From the NCBI GenBank assembly GCA_902786345.1, contig CADACB010000005.1:502-64501 (forward strand): a stretch of DNA of 64,000 bases, read 5' to 3'. The notes beneath the pieces are model-generated. The model saw only the letters and a list, made by a program, of their open reading frames with translations, did no database searches and was not told the origin of the DNA. Position 1 is the stretch's first letter. Each line of letters opens with the position of its first letter. The DNA comes from an uncultured Ruminococcus sp. (GTDB lineage Bacteria; Bacillota; Clostridia; Oscillospirales; Acutalibacteraceae). The translations under genes and the position numbers were made by a program. Below, one piece after another: positions 35,579 through 45,427 of this stretch.

Positions 35579-35587
35579 CTCTCCTTT

Positions 35588-35770
35588 TCAGTTTTGCTTT
35601 CTGACAATTTTATATTCATCGTCATTATTGTAAAACGGACAGGAGTTCATTGTTCCCGTAAGAAATTTTGCAAATTCGTCTTCATCAAGATTGACAAGAC
35701 ACTCAAAACAATCATAATATTCATTATATACATAGTTGCTACAGCTTTCACAGCCGTTATATCCGGACAT
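35588..35770 (-). CDS. DUF6472 family small cysteine-rich protein
   Basis: The 60-residue protein reads MSGYNGCESCSNYVYNEYYD, with two further cysteines (C-F-E-C region and NSCPFYNNDDEY) and an end KIVRKQN. The cysteine pairs suggest a small metal-binding or iron-sulfur protein. DUF6472 is found in Clostridia; its function is unknown. It is upstream of and probably cotranscribed with the DUF368 gene. Confidence 0.75.
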   Translation of the reverse strand: MSGYNGCESCSNYVYNEYYDCFECLVNLDEDEFAKFLTGTMNSCPFYNNDDEYKIVRKQN

Positions 35771-35953
35771 TCTCCCACCGCCCTTTCCATTCTTTTATAT
35801 AATAACATATATTTCTATAAAATTCCATAAGAGTTTTATGCCAATCATACATCAACGTATACACTGATGTTTATACGTTTTCATTAAAAAATTCAAGGTC
35901 TGAAACAAGAAAATATAAAGTCTGTGTTTTTTTAAAAAATTTTCAAAAAACTC

Positions 35954-35982
35954 TTGCAATTTCTAAAAAATAATGATATTAT
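35954..35982 (+). promoter_or_regulatory. Promoter of rpsT
   Basis: TTGCAA, 17 bases and TATTAT lie 37 bases before the rpsT start. Confidence 0.7.
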
Positions 35983-36019
35983 AAGCTGTACGCAAGTGTA
36001 AGTAAAGGGAGGTGTCGAT

Positions 36020-36280
36020 ATGCCTAACATTAAATCAGCAAAAAAGCGTGTAAAGGTTGCTGCTGCTAAAACAGCTGCTAACAAAATCGTTAAGAGCACA
36101 CTTAAAACAACTCTTAAAAAGGCTAATGCTGCTATCGAAACTAACGCTGCCGATAAGGAGCAGAGCGTTCGTGTTGCTATTAAAAAGATCGATCAGGCTG
36201 CAGCTAAGGGTATTCTTAAAAAGAATACAGCTTCAAGAAGAAAGTCATCTCTTGCTCGCAAGCTTAATGCTTCTGCATAA
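36020..36280 (+). CDS. rpsT: 30S ribosomal protein S20
   Basis: This 86-residue basic helical protein starts MPNIKSAKKRVKV, the standard S20 start. It is rich in Lys and Ala throughout and ends with NTASRRKSSLARKLNA. S20 binds the 16S rRNA 5' domain early in 30S assembly. It is monocistronic, with a strong AGGGAGGTG site and a terminator 40 bases after the stop. Confidence 0.97.
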   Translation: MPNIKSAKKRVKVAAAKTAANKIVKSTLKTTLKKANAAIETNAADKEQSVRVAIKKIDQAAAKGILKKNTASRRKSSLARKLNASA

Positions 36281-36321
36281 TAAGAGAAACGCTCTACAGC
36301 TTATTATGTAATATGATAACA

Positions 36322-36348
36322 AAGCAGAACTGCTGTTCTGCTTTTTTA
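36322..36348 (+). terminator. Intrinsic terminator of rpsT
   Basis: AAGCAGAAC, a four-base loop and GTTCTGCTT are followed by TTTTT. A textbook terminator. Confidence 0.92.
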
Positions 36349-36514
36349 TTTTGTAATTCATTATTGTGATCGTCTGAACTCAAAACGACTATTCAGGCAG
36401 AAAATGTATTATCGAATTTTTATATTATATTTACTCATTTTAACACAAAATGTAATTTATATAAAATATATGTGATAATTCTAAAAAAAATATAAATTAT
36501 TTACATTTTCCCAC

Positions 36515-36543
36515 TTTACACAGACAACAAAAAGTGTTAGAAT
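36515..36543 (+). promoter_or_regulatory. Promoter of nifJ
   Basis: TTTACA, 17 bases and TAGAAT lie 120 bases before the nifJ start. The remaining gap 36345-36510 is AT-rich and shows no gene. Confidence 0.6.
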
Positions 36544-36663
36544 TAGTATCTGAACAGTGCGTTTGTGCTGTTTTTCATTAATGATCTTCTTATGATCCAA
36601 TTTAAGATATACCGCCGGGGTTGTCGGATATGTCTTAAAAAAATAAAAAGGAGGACAATTCCT

Positions 36664-39600
36664 ATGGCAAGAAAAATGAAAACCATGGACGGTAATAATG
36701 CCGCTGCTCACGTAGCCTATGCGTTTACCGAGGTTGCAGGTATTTATCCTATCACACCGTCCAGCCCTATGGCAGACTATGTTGATCAGTGGTCGGCTCA
36801 GGGACTAAAAAACATCTTCGGTACAACAGTAAAAGTTTCCGAAATGCAGTCTGAAGCAGGTGCGGCAGGTACTGTTCACGGTTCACTCAACGCAGGTGCT
36901 CTTACAACTACCTTCACAGCTTCTCAGGGACTTCTGCTTATGATCCCGAATATGTACAAGATCGCCGGCGAACTTCTTCCGGGCGTATTCCACGTTTCAG
37001 CTCGATGCGTAGCTTCTCATGCACTAAACATCTTCGGTGACCACTCAGACGTTTACGCCTGTCGTCAGACCGGTTTTGCAATGCTTGCAGAAACCAATAC
37101 TCAGGAAGTTATGGACCTTGCTCCGGTTGCTCATCTGGCAGCAATTGAAGGCAGAGTCCCATTTATAAACTTCTTCGACGGCTTCAGAACATCTCACGAA
37201 ATTCAGAAGATTGAGATATGGGACTATGATGATCTTAAAGAAATGTGCGATATGGATGCTGTTCAGGCATTCAGAAAGAGAGCACTTAATCCTGAGCATC
37301 CCGTTATGAGAGGCTCACACGAGAATGGTGATATATTCTTCCAGCACAGAGAAGCATGTAATAAATATTATGATGCTATTCCTGAAATCGTTGAAAAATA
37401 TATGGGCAAAGTCAACGATAAGCTCGGAACTGACTATAAACTCTTTAACTACTACGGCGCAGAGGATGCTGAGCGCGTTATCATTGCTATGGGCTCTATA
37501 TGCGACGTTGCAGAAGAGGTTATCGACTATATGAATGCTCACGGCGAAAAGGTTGGTCTTGTTAAGGTAAGACTTTACCGTCCGTTCAGAGCAGACAAGC
37601 TTGTTGAAGCAATTCCTGCATCCTGCAAAAAGATTGCTGTTCTTGACAGAACAAAAGAACCCGGTTCACTCGGTGAGCCTCTGTTCCTTGATGTTATAGC
37701 AGCTCTTGCAGCTCAGGGCAGAACCGGTATTCAGGTTATCGGCGGCAGATATGGTCTTGGTTCAAAGGATACTCCTCCTTCAAGCGTATTCGCAGTATAT
37801 GAGGAGCTTGCTAAGGATGCTCCTAAGGCTCAGTTCACAATAGGTATCAACGATGACGTTACACACCTCTCACTTGAAGAAAAGCCTGCTCCGAATACTG
37901 CAGCTGAGGGTACAATAGAATGTAAGTTCTGGGGACTTGGCGGCGACGGTACTGTTGGTGCTAATAAGAACTCAATTAAGATAATCGGTGACTATACTCA
38001 GAAATATGTTCAGGCTTATTTCCAGTATGACTCCAAAAAAACAGGCGGTGTTACAATATCTCACCTGCGTTTCGGTGACAAGCCAATAAAGAGTCCTTAC
38101 TATATCAACAAGGCTGACTTCGTTGCATGTCATAACCCGTCATACATCCTTAAGGGATATAAGATGGTTCAGGATGTTAAGCCCGGCGGTGTATTCCTTA
38201 TTAACTGTCAGTGGAATGCAGAAGAGCTTGATAAACACCTCAATGCTGAAACAAAACAGTATATCGCTAAAAATAATATTCAGCTCTATACCGTTAACGC
38301 TATTGATCTTGCAGAGCAGATAGGTATGGGCAAGCGTACAAATACAATTCTTCAGGCTGCTTTCTTTGCTCTTGCAAAGGTTATGCCTATCGACGAGGCA
38401 GTTCAGCATATGAAGGATGCTGCAACAAAGTCTTACCTTAAGAAAGGTCAGGATATTGTTGATATGAACCACAAGGCAATTGACGCCGGTGTAACAGCAT
38501 TCGTTAAGGTAGATGTTCCTGCAGCATGGGCAGATGCAACAGCTGAAACTACCGAAAGCAAACTTTCAGGCAAAGATAAAACAGTCAAGATGGTTGAGAG
38601 CATTCTTGAGCCTGTTGATAAGATGGACGGTGACGCTCTTCCTGTATCAGCCTTCGTTGATCACGTTGACGGTACATTCGAGCTTGGTGCATCAGCTTAT
38701 GAGAAGCGCGGCGTTGCAGTTATGGTTCCTGAATGGAATGAAGCAACATGTGCTAAGTGTAACAAGTGTGCATTTGTTTGTCCTCACGCTACAATCAGAC
38801 CGTTTGCTATGTCTGAGGAAGAAGCAGCTGCTGCTCCTGAAAATACCAAGATTGCTCCGAAGCCAGTTGTTAAGACAGATTATAAATATACTCTTGCAAT
38901 TTCACCTATGGACTGTATGGGCTGCAGTGTTTGCGTTGGTGTTTGCCCTACAAAATCACTCAAGATGGTTCCGGCAGAAACTCAGCTTGATCAGCAGAAA
39001 GTATTTGACTACTGTGTTGCTAACGTAACAGAGAAGCCTGAAACAACGGCTAATCTTACAGTTATCAGCAGCCAGTTTAAACAGCCGCTCCTTGAGTTCT
39101 CCGGCTCATGTGCTGGATGTGCCGAAACCTCTTATGCACGTCTTATAACTCAGCTCTTCGGTGACAGAATGTACATTTCAAACGCAACAGGCTGTTCTTC
39201 TATCTGGGGCGGACCTGCTGCAACATCTCCGTATACAGTTAACAAAGACGGACACGGTCCTGCGTGGGCTAACTCCCTCTTTGAAGACAATGCTGAACAC
39301 GGTTATGGTATGTACCTCGGTCAGAAGGCTATCCGTGAAAGACTTATTGCAGATCTTGAGGAGATCGCAGCAGGCGAAAAAACTCCGGAATCTGTAAAGG
39401 CTGCTATTGCTGAGTTTATGGCAACAAAGGATAACGGCGAGAAGAATACAGCTGCTGCAAATGCTGTTATAGCTGAACTTGAAAAGCTTGACTGTGACTG
39501 CAAGACCAGACTTGATGTTCTTGAAAATAAAGAATTCCTTGCTAAGAAGTCCGTATGGATCTTCGGCGGCGACGGCTGGGCATATGACATCGGCTTCGGC

Positions 39601-40194
39601 GGCGTTGATCACGTACTTGCTGCCGGTGAGGATGTTAACATTATGGTATTTGATACCGAGGTTTATTCCAACACAGGCGGTCAGGCTTCAAAGGCTTCAC
39701 AAATTGGTCAGGTTGCACAGTTTGCTGCCGCAGGTAAGGCAATCGCTAAGAAGAGCCTTGCTGATATTGCAATGTCCTATGGCTATATCTATGTTGCACA
39801 GATTGCTATGGGTGCAGACCAGAATCAGACACTTAAGGCTATCAAAGAGGCTGAGGCTTATCCGGGTCCGTCACTTATTATCGGCTATGCTCCTTGTGAG
39901 ATGCATTCCATCAAGGGCGGTATGAAAAACTGTCAGGCTGAGATGAAGAAGGCTGTTGAATGCGGTTACTGGAATATGTTCAGATATAATCCAACACTCA
40001 AGGCTGAGGGCAAAAACCCGTTCATCCTCGACAGCAAAGCTCCAAAGACATCCTACCGTGACTTTATTCTCGGTGAGGCTCGTTACAGTGCTCTTACACG
40101 TTCCTTCCCTGAGAGAGCTGAAGAACTCTTCAAGAAGGCAGAAGATAAATCTGTTGACAGATATGAGGAACTTAAGCTTCGTGCTGAAGGCTGA
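36664..40194 (+). CDS. nifJ: Pyruvate:ferredoxin (flavodoxin) oxidoreductase
   Basis: This 1176-residue one-piece enzyme oxidises pyruvate to acetyl-CoA and CO2 and reduces ferredoxin. It is central to anaerobic energy metabolism. The ATG at 36664 follows GGAGG; the longer frame adds 33 unrelated residues. The N-terminal domain shows AFTEVAGIYPITPSSPMADY. Two 4Fe-4S motifs, CAKCNKCAFVCPHA near residue 697 and CMGCSVCVGVCPTK near 752, form a ferredoxin-like insert. The C-terminal thiamine-binding domain has CAGCAETSYARL and CGGDGWAYD-like GGDGWAYDIG, plus the final cluster cysteines. The length fits the family. It is monocistronic, and codon use suggests high expression. Confidence 0.97.
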   Translation: MARKMKTMDGNNAAAHVAYAFTEVAGIYPITPSSPMADYVDQWSAQGLKNIFGTTVKVSEMQSEAGAAGTVHGSLNAGALTTTFTASQGLLLMIPNMYKIAGELLPGVFHVSARCVASHALNIFGDHSDVYACRQTGFAMLAETNTQEVMDLAPVAHLAAIEGRVPFINFFDGFRTSHEIQKIEIWDYDDLKEMCDMDAVQAFRKRALNPEHPVMRGSHENGDIFFQHREACNKYYDAIPEIVEKYMGKVNDKLGTDYKLFNYYGAEDAERVIIAMGSICDVAEEVIDYMNAHGEKVGLVKVRLYRPFRADKLVEAIPASCKKIAVLDRTKEPGSLGEPLFLDVIAALAAQGRTGIQVIGGRYGLGSKDTPPSSVFAVYEELAKDAPKAQFTIGINDDVTHLSLEEKPAPNTAAEGTIECKFWGLGGDGTVGANKNSIKIIGDYTQKYVQAYFQYDSKKTGGVTISHLRFGDKPIKSPYYINKADFVACHNPSYILKGYKMVQDVKPGGVFLINCQWNAEELDKHLNAETKQYIAKNNIQLYTVNAIDLAEQIGMGKRTNTILQAAFFALAKVMPIDEAVQHMKDAATKSYLKKGQDIVDMNHKAIDAGVTAFVKVDVPAAWADATAETTESKLSGKDKTVKMVESILEPVDKMDGDALPVSAFVDHVDGTFELGASAYEKRGVAVMVPEWNEATCAKCNKCAFVCPHATIRPFAMSEEEAAAAPENTKIAPKPVVKTDYKYTLAISPMDCMGCSVCVGVCPTKSLKMVPAETQLDQQKVFDYCVANVTEKPETTANLTVISSQFKQPLLEFSGSCAGCAETSYARLITQLFGDRMYISNATGCSSIWGGPAATSPYTVNKDGHGPAWANSLFEDNAEHGYGMYLGQKAIRERLIADLEEIAAGEKTPESVKAAIAEFMATKDNGEKNTAAANAVIAELEKLDCDCKTRLDVLENKEFLAKKSVWIFGGDGWAYDIGFGGVDHVLAAGEDVNIMVFDTEVYSNTGGQASKASQIGQVAQFAAAGKAIAKKSLADIAMSYGYIYVAQIAMGADQNQTLKAIKEAEAYPGPSLIIGYAPCEMHSIKGGMKNCQAEMKKAVECGYWNMFRYNPTLKAEGKNPFILDSKAPKTSYRDFILGEARYSALTRSFPERAEELFKKAEDKSVDRYEELKLRAEG

Positions 40195-40224
40195 TCCATA
40201 TAATAACTAACCATTTTGCTTACA

Positions 40225-40267
40225 AAACCGATACACTGACTTTATGTTGGTGTACCGGTTTACTTTT
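40225..40267 (+). terminator. Intrinsic terminator of nifJ
   Basis: AAACCGATACAC pairs with GTGTACCGGTTT (one mismatch) around a short loop and is followed by CTTTTTTT. Confidence 0.88.
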
Positions 40268-40323
40268 TTTCCTGAATATGGTATTATATTAATGTATTTT
40301 CAGAAAAAGGATCGTGTTTTGTT

Positions 40324-41595
40324 ATGAACAAAATAAGAGTTTATCCCGGCAGTTTGAACGGTACACTCTCAATGCCGCCGTCTAAAAGTGCAGCACACCG
40401 CGCTATTATATGCGCTTCACTCGCTAAAGGAAAAAGTATTATTCAGCCGGTGGAGCTTTCAAACGACATAAAAGCCACTATAGATTGTATGAAACAGCTT
40501 GGTGCAAAGATTGATATTGAAAAAAATGTTCTTAAAATTAGCGGAACAGAGATTTTCTCTGCCAAAAATATATTACTTGACTGCGGTGAAAGTGGATCTA
40601 CTCTGAGGTTTCTTATTCCTGTTGCAGCAGCAGGCGGTATAAGCGTTCAATTTACAGGACACGGAAAGTTGCCCGAACGACCGATAGGTGTATTTACTGA
40701 CTGCCTTCCAAAACACGGAACAGAATGTATTACACAGGGAGGTCTGCCGCTGCAGATAAACGGTAAATTAAAAAGCGGTGTTTTTGAAATTCCCGGAAAT
40801 ATAAGCTCACAGTTCATAACAGGACTTCTTCTTGCACTGCCTTTGCTTGACGGAGACAGTGAAATAGTGCTCACCTCCCCTGCTCAATCTATAGGTTACA
40901 TAGATATGACAACAAACATTATGAAGGACTTTGGTGTCGATATACTCAAAACCAAAAACGGATGGTTCATAAAGGGCGGTCAACATTACAAACCAAAAAG
41001 CTTTACTGTTGAGGGAGACTGGTCACAGGCTGCATTTTTTATGGCTGCGGCCGCTCTCGGCGGAAAAATAACTATAGATAATCTTGACATTAACTCTGCT
41101 CAGGGAGATAAAGAATGTTTTGAAATATACTCCCGATTCGGTGCAGATGTCATTCTCGAGGATGACGGAAGAATAACAGTAATTCACAACAAGCTTAGAG
41201 GAATTGAGATAAATGCTGAAAACATCCCTGATATGGTTCCTGCATTGGCAGTGACTGCTGCACTGTGTGAGGGTACAACAACCATTAAAGGTGCGGCAAG
41301 GCTGAGGATCAAGGAATGTGATCGTCTTGCAGCTATGGCTGACGGACTTTCAAGACTGGGGGCAGATGTTACTGAACTTGAAGACGGTCTTATAATAAAA
41401 GGTATCAGCTCGCTTAACGGAGGAGAAGTAAAGGGATTTAATGATCATAGGATCGTTATGTCTATGGCTGTTGCAGCTGTTATGTCAAAGGAAGCCATAA
41501 TAATATCTGAGCCTGAAAGTATAAATAAATCATATCCGACATTTTTTGAGGATCATAAAAAATTAGGAGGTCATACAGATGTCATCCTGGGGTAA
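40324..41595 (+). CDS. aroA: 3-phosphoshikimate 1-carboxyvinyltransferase (EPSP synthase)
   Basis: This 423-residue enzyme of the shikimate pathway joins phosphoenolpyruvate to shikimate-3-phosphate. The two-domain repeated fold shows PPSKSAAHRAI near the N-terminus, DCGESGSTLRFL, GHGKLPERPIG, and the late LRIKECDRLAAMADGL, the standard substrate-contact segments. The length is normal. Its stop overlaps the aroC start by 17 bases, so the two are translationally coupled. The three genes aroA-aroC-pheA carry the flow from shikimate-3-phosphate to prephenate and phenylpyruvate. Confidence 0.96.
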   Translation: MNKIRVYPGSLNGTLSMPPSKSAAHRAIICASLAKGKSIIQPVELSNDIKATIDCMKQLGAKIDIEKNVLKISGTEIFSAKNILLDCGESGSTLRFLIPVAAAGGISVQFTGHGKLPERPIGVFTDCLPKHGTECITQGGLPLQINGKLKSGVFEIPGNISSQFITGLLLALPLLDGDSEIVLTSPAQSIGYIDMTTNIMKDFGVDILKTKNGWFIKGGQHYKPKSFTVEGDWSQAAFFMAAAALGGKITIDNLDINSAQGDKECFEIYSRFGADVILEDDGRITVIHNKLRGIEINAENIPDMVPALAVTAALCEGTTTIKGAARLRIKECDRLAAMADGLSRLGADVTELEDGLIIKGISSLNGGEVKGFNDHRIVMSMAVAAVMSKEAIIISEPESINKSYPTFFEDHKKLGGHTDVILG

Positions 41596-42664
41596 TGCTG
41601 TTAAAATATCAATATTCGGAGAAAGTCACGGAAAAGGTACAGGCGTAGTCATAGACGGTCTTCCGGCAGGTGAGAAATTAGATATTGAAGAAATATATCT
41701 TCAAATGAGCCGAAGAGCACCTGGCAAAGATAAGGCGGCTACTCCCCGTCTTGAAAAGGACATACCTGAAATTATATCAGGTACATTGAATGATACGACC
41801 ACCGGTGCACCGCTTTGCGCTTTTATAAAAAACACCAATACACGCTCGCAGGATTACGGCGATATGCTTTCAAAGCCCCGTCCTTCACATGCCGATTATA
41901 CCGGATATATCCGTTATAACGGATATAATGATATAAGAGGCGGTGGCCATTTTTCTGCAAGGCTGACAGCTCCTCTTGTATTTGCCGGTGCAGTATGCCG
42001 TCAGATATTAAGCCGCCGGGGAATAAATATAGCTGCACACATTGCTTCAATAGGCAACATTTGCGATGAGCGCTTTGATCCTGTAGATGTTCCTGATGAG
42101 CTTATATACAGACTTTCAACTACAACATTTGGTCTGATAAACACTGAAAAGGAAAAACAAATGCGTGAGCTTATAGAACAATGCCGTATTGAACAGGACA
42201 GCGTTGGCGGTACGGTTGAATGTGTAATAAAAGGTATGCCGGCAGGAGCAGGATCTCCTATGTTTTACGGTATAGAAAATGTTATTTCTTCTATAATATT
42301 CGGCATCCCTGCTGTAAAGGGTATAGAGTTTGGGTCAGGGTTCGACGGTTCTGCACAAAGGGGCAGCCGGAACAATGATGAATTCTATTTTGACGGAAAA
42401 ACTGTAAAAACCCGCACAAATAACCACGGCGGAATCCTTGGAGGCATAAGCTCCGGTATGCCTATAATATTCAGAACTGCAATGAAGCCTACTCCATCAA
42501 TATCTCAGCTTCAGAAAACGGTTGATCTTAAAAAACATAAGGATTCTGAAATTGAGATCAAGGGCAGACACGACCCATGTATTGTTGTAAGAGCCGTACC
42601 TGTAATAGAAGCCGCTGCTGCTGTAGCAGTAATAAATATACTTTCGGAGGTGCATAAGCTGTGA
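41579..42664 (+). CDS. aroC: Chorismate synthase
   Basis: This 361-residue FMN-dependent enzyme eliminates phosphate from EPSP to give chorismate. Signatures are FGESHGKGTGVVIDG near the start, RPSHADYTGYIRYNGYNDIRGGGHFSARLTAP (read as RPSHADYT then GGGHFSAR), and the C-terminal RHDPCIVVRAVPVIEA. The length is normal for a monofunctional enzyme. It overlaps aroA at its start and pheA at its end by four bases, fitting one coupled operon. Confidence 0.96.
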   Translation: MSSWGNAVKISIFGESHGKGTGVVIDGLPAGEKLDIEEIYLQMSRRAPGKDKAATPRLEKDIPEIISGTLNDTTTGAPLCAFIKNTNTRSQDYGDMLSKPRPSHADYTGYIRYNGYNDIRGGGHFSARLTAPLVFAGAVCRQILSRRGINIAAHIASIGNICDERFDPVDVPDELIYRLSTTTFGLINTEKEKQMRELIEQCRIEQDSVGGTVECVIKGMPAGAGSPMFYGIENVISSIIFGIPAVKGIEFGSGFDGSAQRGSRNNDEFYFDGKTVKTRTNNHGGILGGISSGMPIIFRTAMKPTPSISQLQKTVDLKKHKDSEIEIKGRHDPCIVVRAVPVIEAAAAVAVINILSEVHKL

Positions 42665-43791
42665 ATCTGAAGGATATAAGAAATGAAATAGATCAGATAG
42701 ATGATCAGCTGATAAATTTGTTTACAAAAAGAATGGACTGCTCCAGACGTGTTGCAGAATATAAGCTTGAAAACGGAATTCCGGTGTTCAATGCCGAAAG
42801 AGAAAACGCTATACTTGATTCGGTTGAAACCAAAGCAGGCGAATATGGTGCTTCAGCAAGACAGCTTTATGCAACAATAATGGAGCTCAGCCGTGCACTT
42901 CAGCACAATATGCTTGACAGCGGTGAAGAACTCAGAAGCCGTATTTTATGTGCAGAGCCCCATATACCGTTTGATGACAAAAACCTGAAAATTGCCTGCT
43001 TCGGTGTTCCCGGTACATATGCCAACCGAGCATCAGATAAAATATTTCCAAATTCAGCTCCGTCATTTTATCCGACATTTCAGGATGTTTTTTCAGCTAT
43101 ACAAAGCGGTGAAGCAGATTTCGGTGTTGTACCTATTGAAAATAGTTCAGCAGGCTCAGTTTCCGATGTGTATGATCTTATGCTTGATTACCGTTTTTAT
43201 ATAGCTGCATCAACAGAAATAGCTGTAAATCACTGTCTTGCGGCTATCCCCGGTACAAAGCTTGAGAACATAAAAAAGGTATACTCTCATCCGCAGGCAC
43301 TATCTCAGTGCTCTGATTTCTTAAGAGCCAAAAATTTCGCTCACGAAGAATATATAAGCACAGCAGCAGCAGCAAAAATGGTATCAGAAAGCCAGAGCCA
43401 CACAATTGCATCTATCTGCTCTGAAGAAGCTGCTCAAAAATATGGGCTTGAAATAATCGGCAGAGGCTTTCAAAATACACCTAACAACACCACCCGTTTC
43501 ATTGTGATTTCCAAAAAGCTGTATATAGGCAAAAATGCCGATAAAATAAGTCTTTGTTTTTCTCTTCCTCATACCACCGGATCATTATACAGAGTTCTTT
43601 GCCGTTTTGCAGCGAACGGTCTTAATCTCACAAAAATCGAATCACGTCCTATGCACAATACATCATTTGAATATCTTTTTTATCTTGATTTTACAGGCAC
43701 AATAAAAAACCTAAGCACACTTTCACTGTTATGTGCTCTCTCTGATGAGCTTACTGAATTTTCATTTTTAGGAAACAGTGAAACAATATGA
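42661..43791 (+). CDS. pheA: Bifunctional chorismate mutase/prephenate dehydratase
   Basis: The 376-residue P-protein of phenylalanine synthesis starts at a GTG that overlaps the aroC stop. Residues 1-85 form the AroQ chorismate mutase helix bundle (LKDIRNEIDQIDDQLINLFT). Residues about 105-285 form the prephenate dehydratase with GVPGTYANRAS, FGVVPIENSSAGSV and the catalytic NNTTRF motif. The last 90 residues form an ACT domain with the phenylalanine-sensing ESRP motif (at KIESRPMHN), so feedback control by Phe is expected. It is the last gene of the operon, followed by a strong terminator. Confidence 0.95.
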   Translation: MNLKDIRNEIDQIDDQLINLFTKRMDCSRRVAEYKLENGIPVFNAERENAILDSVETKAGEYGASARQLYATIMELSRALQHNMLDSGEELRSRILCAEPHIPFDDKNLKIACFGVPGTYANRASDKIFPNSAPSFYPTFQDVFSAIQSGEADFGVVPIENSSAGSVSDVYDLMLDYRFYIAASTEIAVNHCLAAIPGTKLENIKKVYSHPQALSQCSDFLRAKNFAHEEYISTAAAAKMVSESQSHTIASICSEEAAQKYGLEIIGRGFQNTPNNTTRFIVISKKLYIGKNADKISLCFSLPHTTGSLYRVLCRFAANGLNLTKIESRPMHNTSFEYLFYLDFTGTIKNLSTLSLLCALSDELTEFSFLGNSETI

Positions 43792-43870
43792 AGCATCAAT
43801 ATTGAATCAGTAATACGTTTAAATAAAGATCCGGACATTTTCTATCGCTTAAAGTAATGATAGCATAAAA

Positions 43871-43915
43871 GCAAGCAGACGCGGAGTTTTTAGCTCCGTA
43901 TCTGCTTGTTTTTTG
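43871..43915 (+). terminator. Terminator of the aroA-aroC-pheA operon
   Basis: CAAGCAGAC and GCGGAG pair with CTCCG and TCTGCTTG in a long stem and are followed by TTTTTT. It may also serve the convergent spoIVA. Confidence 0.85.
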
Positions 43916-43925
43916 ATTATCCACA

Positions 43926-45404
43926 CTACAGAATTATGCAGATAAGTCCGTTGCAGCCATCATTTATTATTCTTTCTATGGTTTCCTTCACTTTATTTCG
44001 TGCATCGGCAGGCATCCGATAAAGCTTGTTATGAAGTCCTTCATTGACAAGCTCGTGCAGTGATTTTCCGAAAATATTTGATTCCCAGATTTTTGAAGGC
44101 TCTTCTCTGAACTCACGAAGAAGGTAATTTACAAGCTCCTCAGACTGCTGCTCCGAACCGACAATAGGCGTTATCTCTGTTTTGATAGTGGTTTTCATCA
44201 TATGAACAGAAGGTGCATTTGCCTTCAACCTGACGCCGTAACGTCCGCCCTGTTTTATTATTTCAGGCTCTTCAAGAGTAAGCTCCTCCATTGAAGGCAT
44301 TACTATACCGTAACCGGTTTCATTTACATCCTCATACGCCTGACGAAGCTTTTCGTATTGCTTCCTTATTCCCGAAAGCTCTGACATTGCATCCAGCAAG
44401 CCGCCTTCATCCTCAATTTCAAGCCCTGTTTTTTCTCCTAAAACCTTATAAAACAAGGATTCGTCAAGCTCTACACGCAGTCTTGCTTTTCCTGCACCAA
44501 GATCTGCCGAACTGGTTTCTGCATATCGGATATAATCACACTCTGATATACGATCGGCTATATTGCTTACTTCTCTTATCTTCTCGGCATTCCTTGCACT
44601 TTTTTGTATTGATGAGAATATGCTGCTTCTGAGCCAATGTTCTTTTTCAAGCGATGATACCCACTTAGGCATATCAACCTTGATCTCCTTTATCGGAAAT
44701 TCAAACAGTACCCTTGCAAGTATCCTCTTTATCTCATTCTCGTCAAGATCCATACAGCTTACCGATTCAACCGGCACACCGTATTTTTCGCTAAGGTCAG
44801 CCGCAAGCTGCATTGATTCCGCAGAATCAGGCTCTGTTGAATTGAGAAGTACAATAAACGGCTTATTTATCTCTTTAAGCTCGTTTATAACACGTTCCTC
44901 TGCCTCCTCATATTCAGCTCTGTCAATATCACTTATAGAACCATCAGTTGTAACCACCAGTCCTATAGTAGAATGATCGGTTATTACTTTTTTTGTACCG
45001 ATCTCCGCAGCCATATCAAACGGGATTGCTTCATCAAACCACGGTGTTTTTACCATACGCGGTGCTCCGTCCTCTATGTAGCCCAGAGCACCCGGTACTA
45101 TATAGCCTACACAATCTATCATTCTCACACGAAAACCGGTGTTTCCTTCAAGCATTATATTTACTGAATTTTCGGGAATAAATTTCGGTTCTGTCGTCAT
45201 AATTGTCCTTCCTGCTGACGACTGAGGAAGCTCGTCCGTTGCCCTTTCCTTCTCATCCTCACTGCCCATATTCGGAATAACAAGCGTATCCATAAAACGC
45301 TTGATAAATGTAGACTTACCCGTTCTTACAGGTCCTACAATACCAAGATATATATCTCCGTTTGTTCTTCGGGAAATATCTCTGTAAATGTTTCTTTCCT
45401 CCAT
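43926..45404 (-). CDS. spoIVA: Stage IV sporulation protein A, spore-coat ATPase
   Basis: This 492-residue ATPase polymerises on the forespore outer membrane and forms the base of the spore coat. The start MEERNIYRDISRRTNGDIYLG and the Walker A GPVRTGKST at 24-32 are standard. A Walker B-like DCVGYIVPGALGYIEDGAPRM (read as DCVGYIVPG) and the late GICICIL-like hydrophobic tail GLICIIL anchor the family. The length matches Bacillus and Clostridium SpoIVA. The gene just upstream encodes its likely partner, a SipL/SpoVID-type protein, 24 bases away. Strong evidence that the organism forms endospores. Confidence 0.97.
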   Translation of the reverse strand: MEERNIYRDISRRTNGDIYLGIVGPVRTGKSTFIKRFMDTLVIPNMGSEDEKERATDELPQSSAGRTIMTTEPKFIPENSVNIMLEGNTGFRVRMIDCVGYIVPGALGYIEDGAPRMVKTPWFDEAIPFDMAAEIGTKKVITDHSTIGLVVTTDGSISDIDRAEYEEAEERVINELKEINKPFIVLLNSTEPDSAESMQLAADLSEKYGVPVESVSCMDLDENEIKRILARVLFEFPIKEIKVDMPKWVSSLEKEHWLRSSIFSSIQKSARNAEKIREVSNIADRISECDYIRYAETSSADLGAGKARLRVELDESLFYKVLGEKTGLEIEDEGGLLDAMSELSGIRKQYEKLRQAYEDVNETGYGIVMPSMEELTLEEPEIIKQGGRYGVRLKANAPSVHMMKTTIKTEITPIVGSEQQSEELVNYLLREFREEPSKIWESNIFGKSLHELVNEGLHNKLYRMPADARNKVKETIERIINDGCNGLICIIL

Positions 45405-45427
45405 TAATGCCTGCTCCTTTCTATGCT

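Noticed and set aside
36565-36663. 33-residue N-terminal extension of nifJ
   Set aside because: A GGAGG site lies just before the ATG at 36664 and the extension has no family similarity and overlaps the promoter region.
36690-40210. Long frames on both strands inside nifJ (such as 38513-39028 and 39479-39925)
   Set aside because: Shadow frames of a strongly codon-biased gene; no motifs or start sites.
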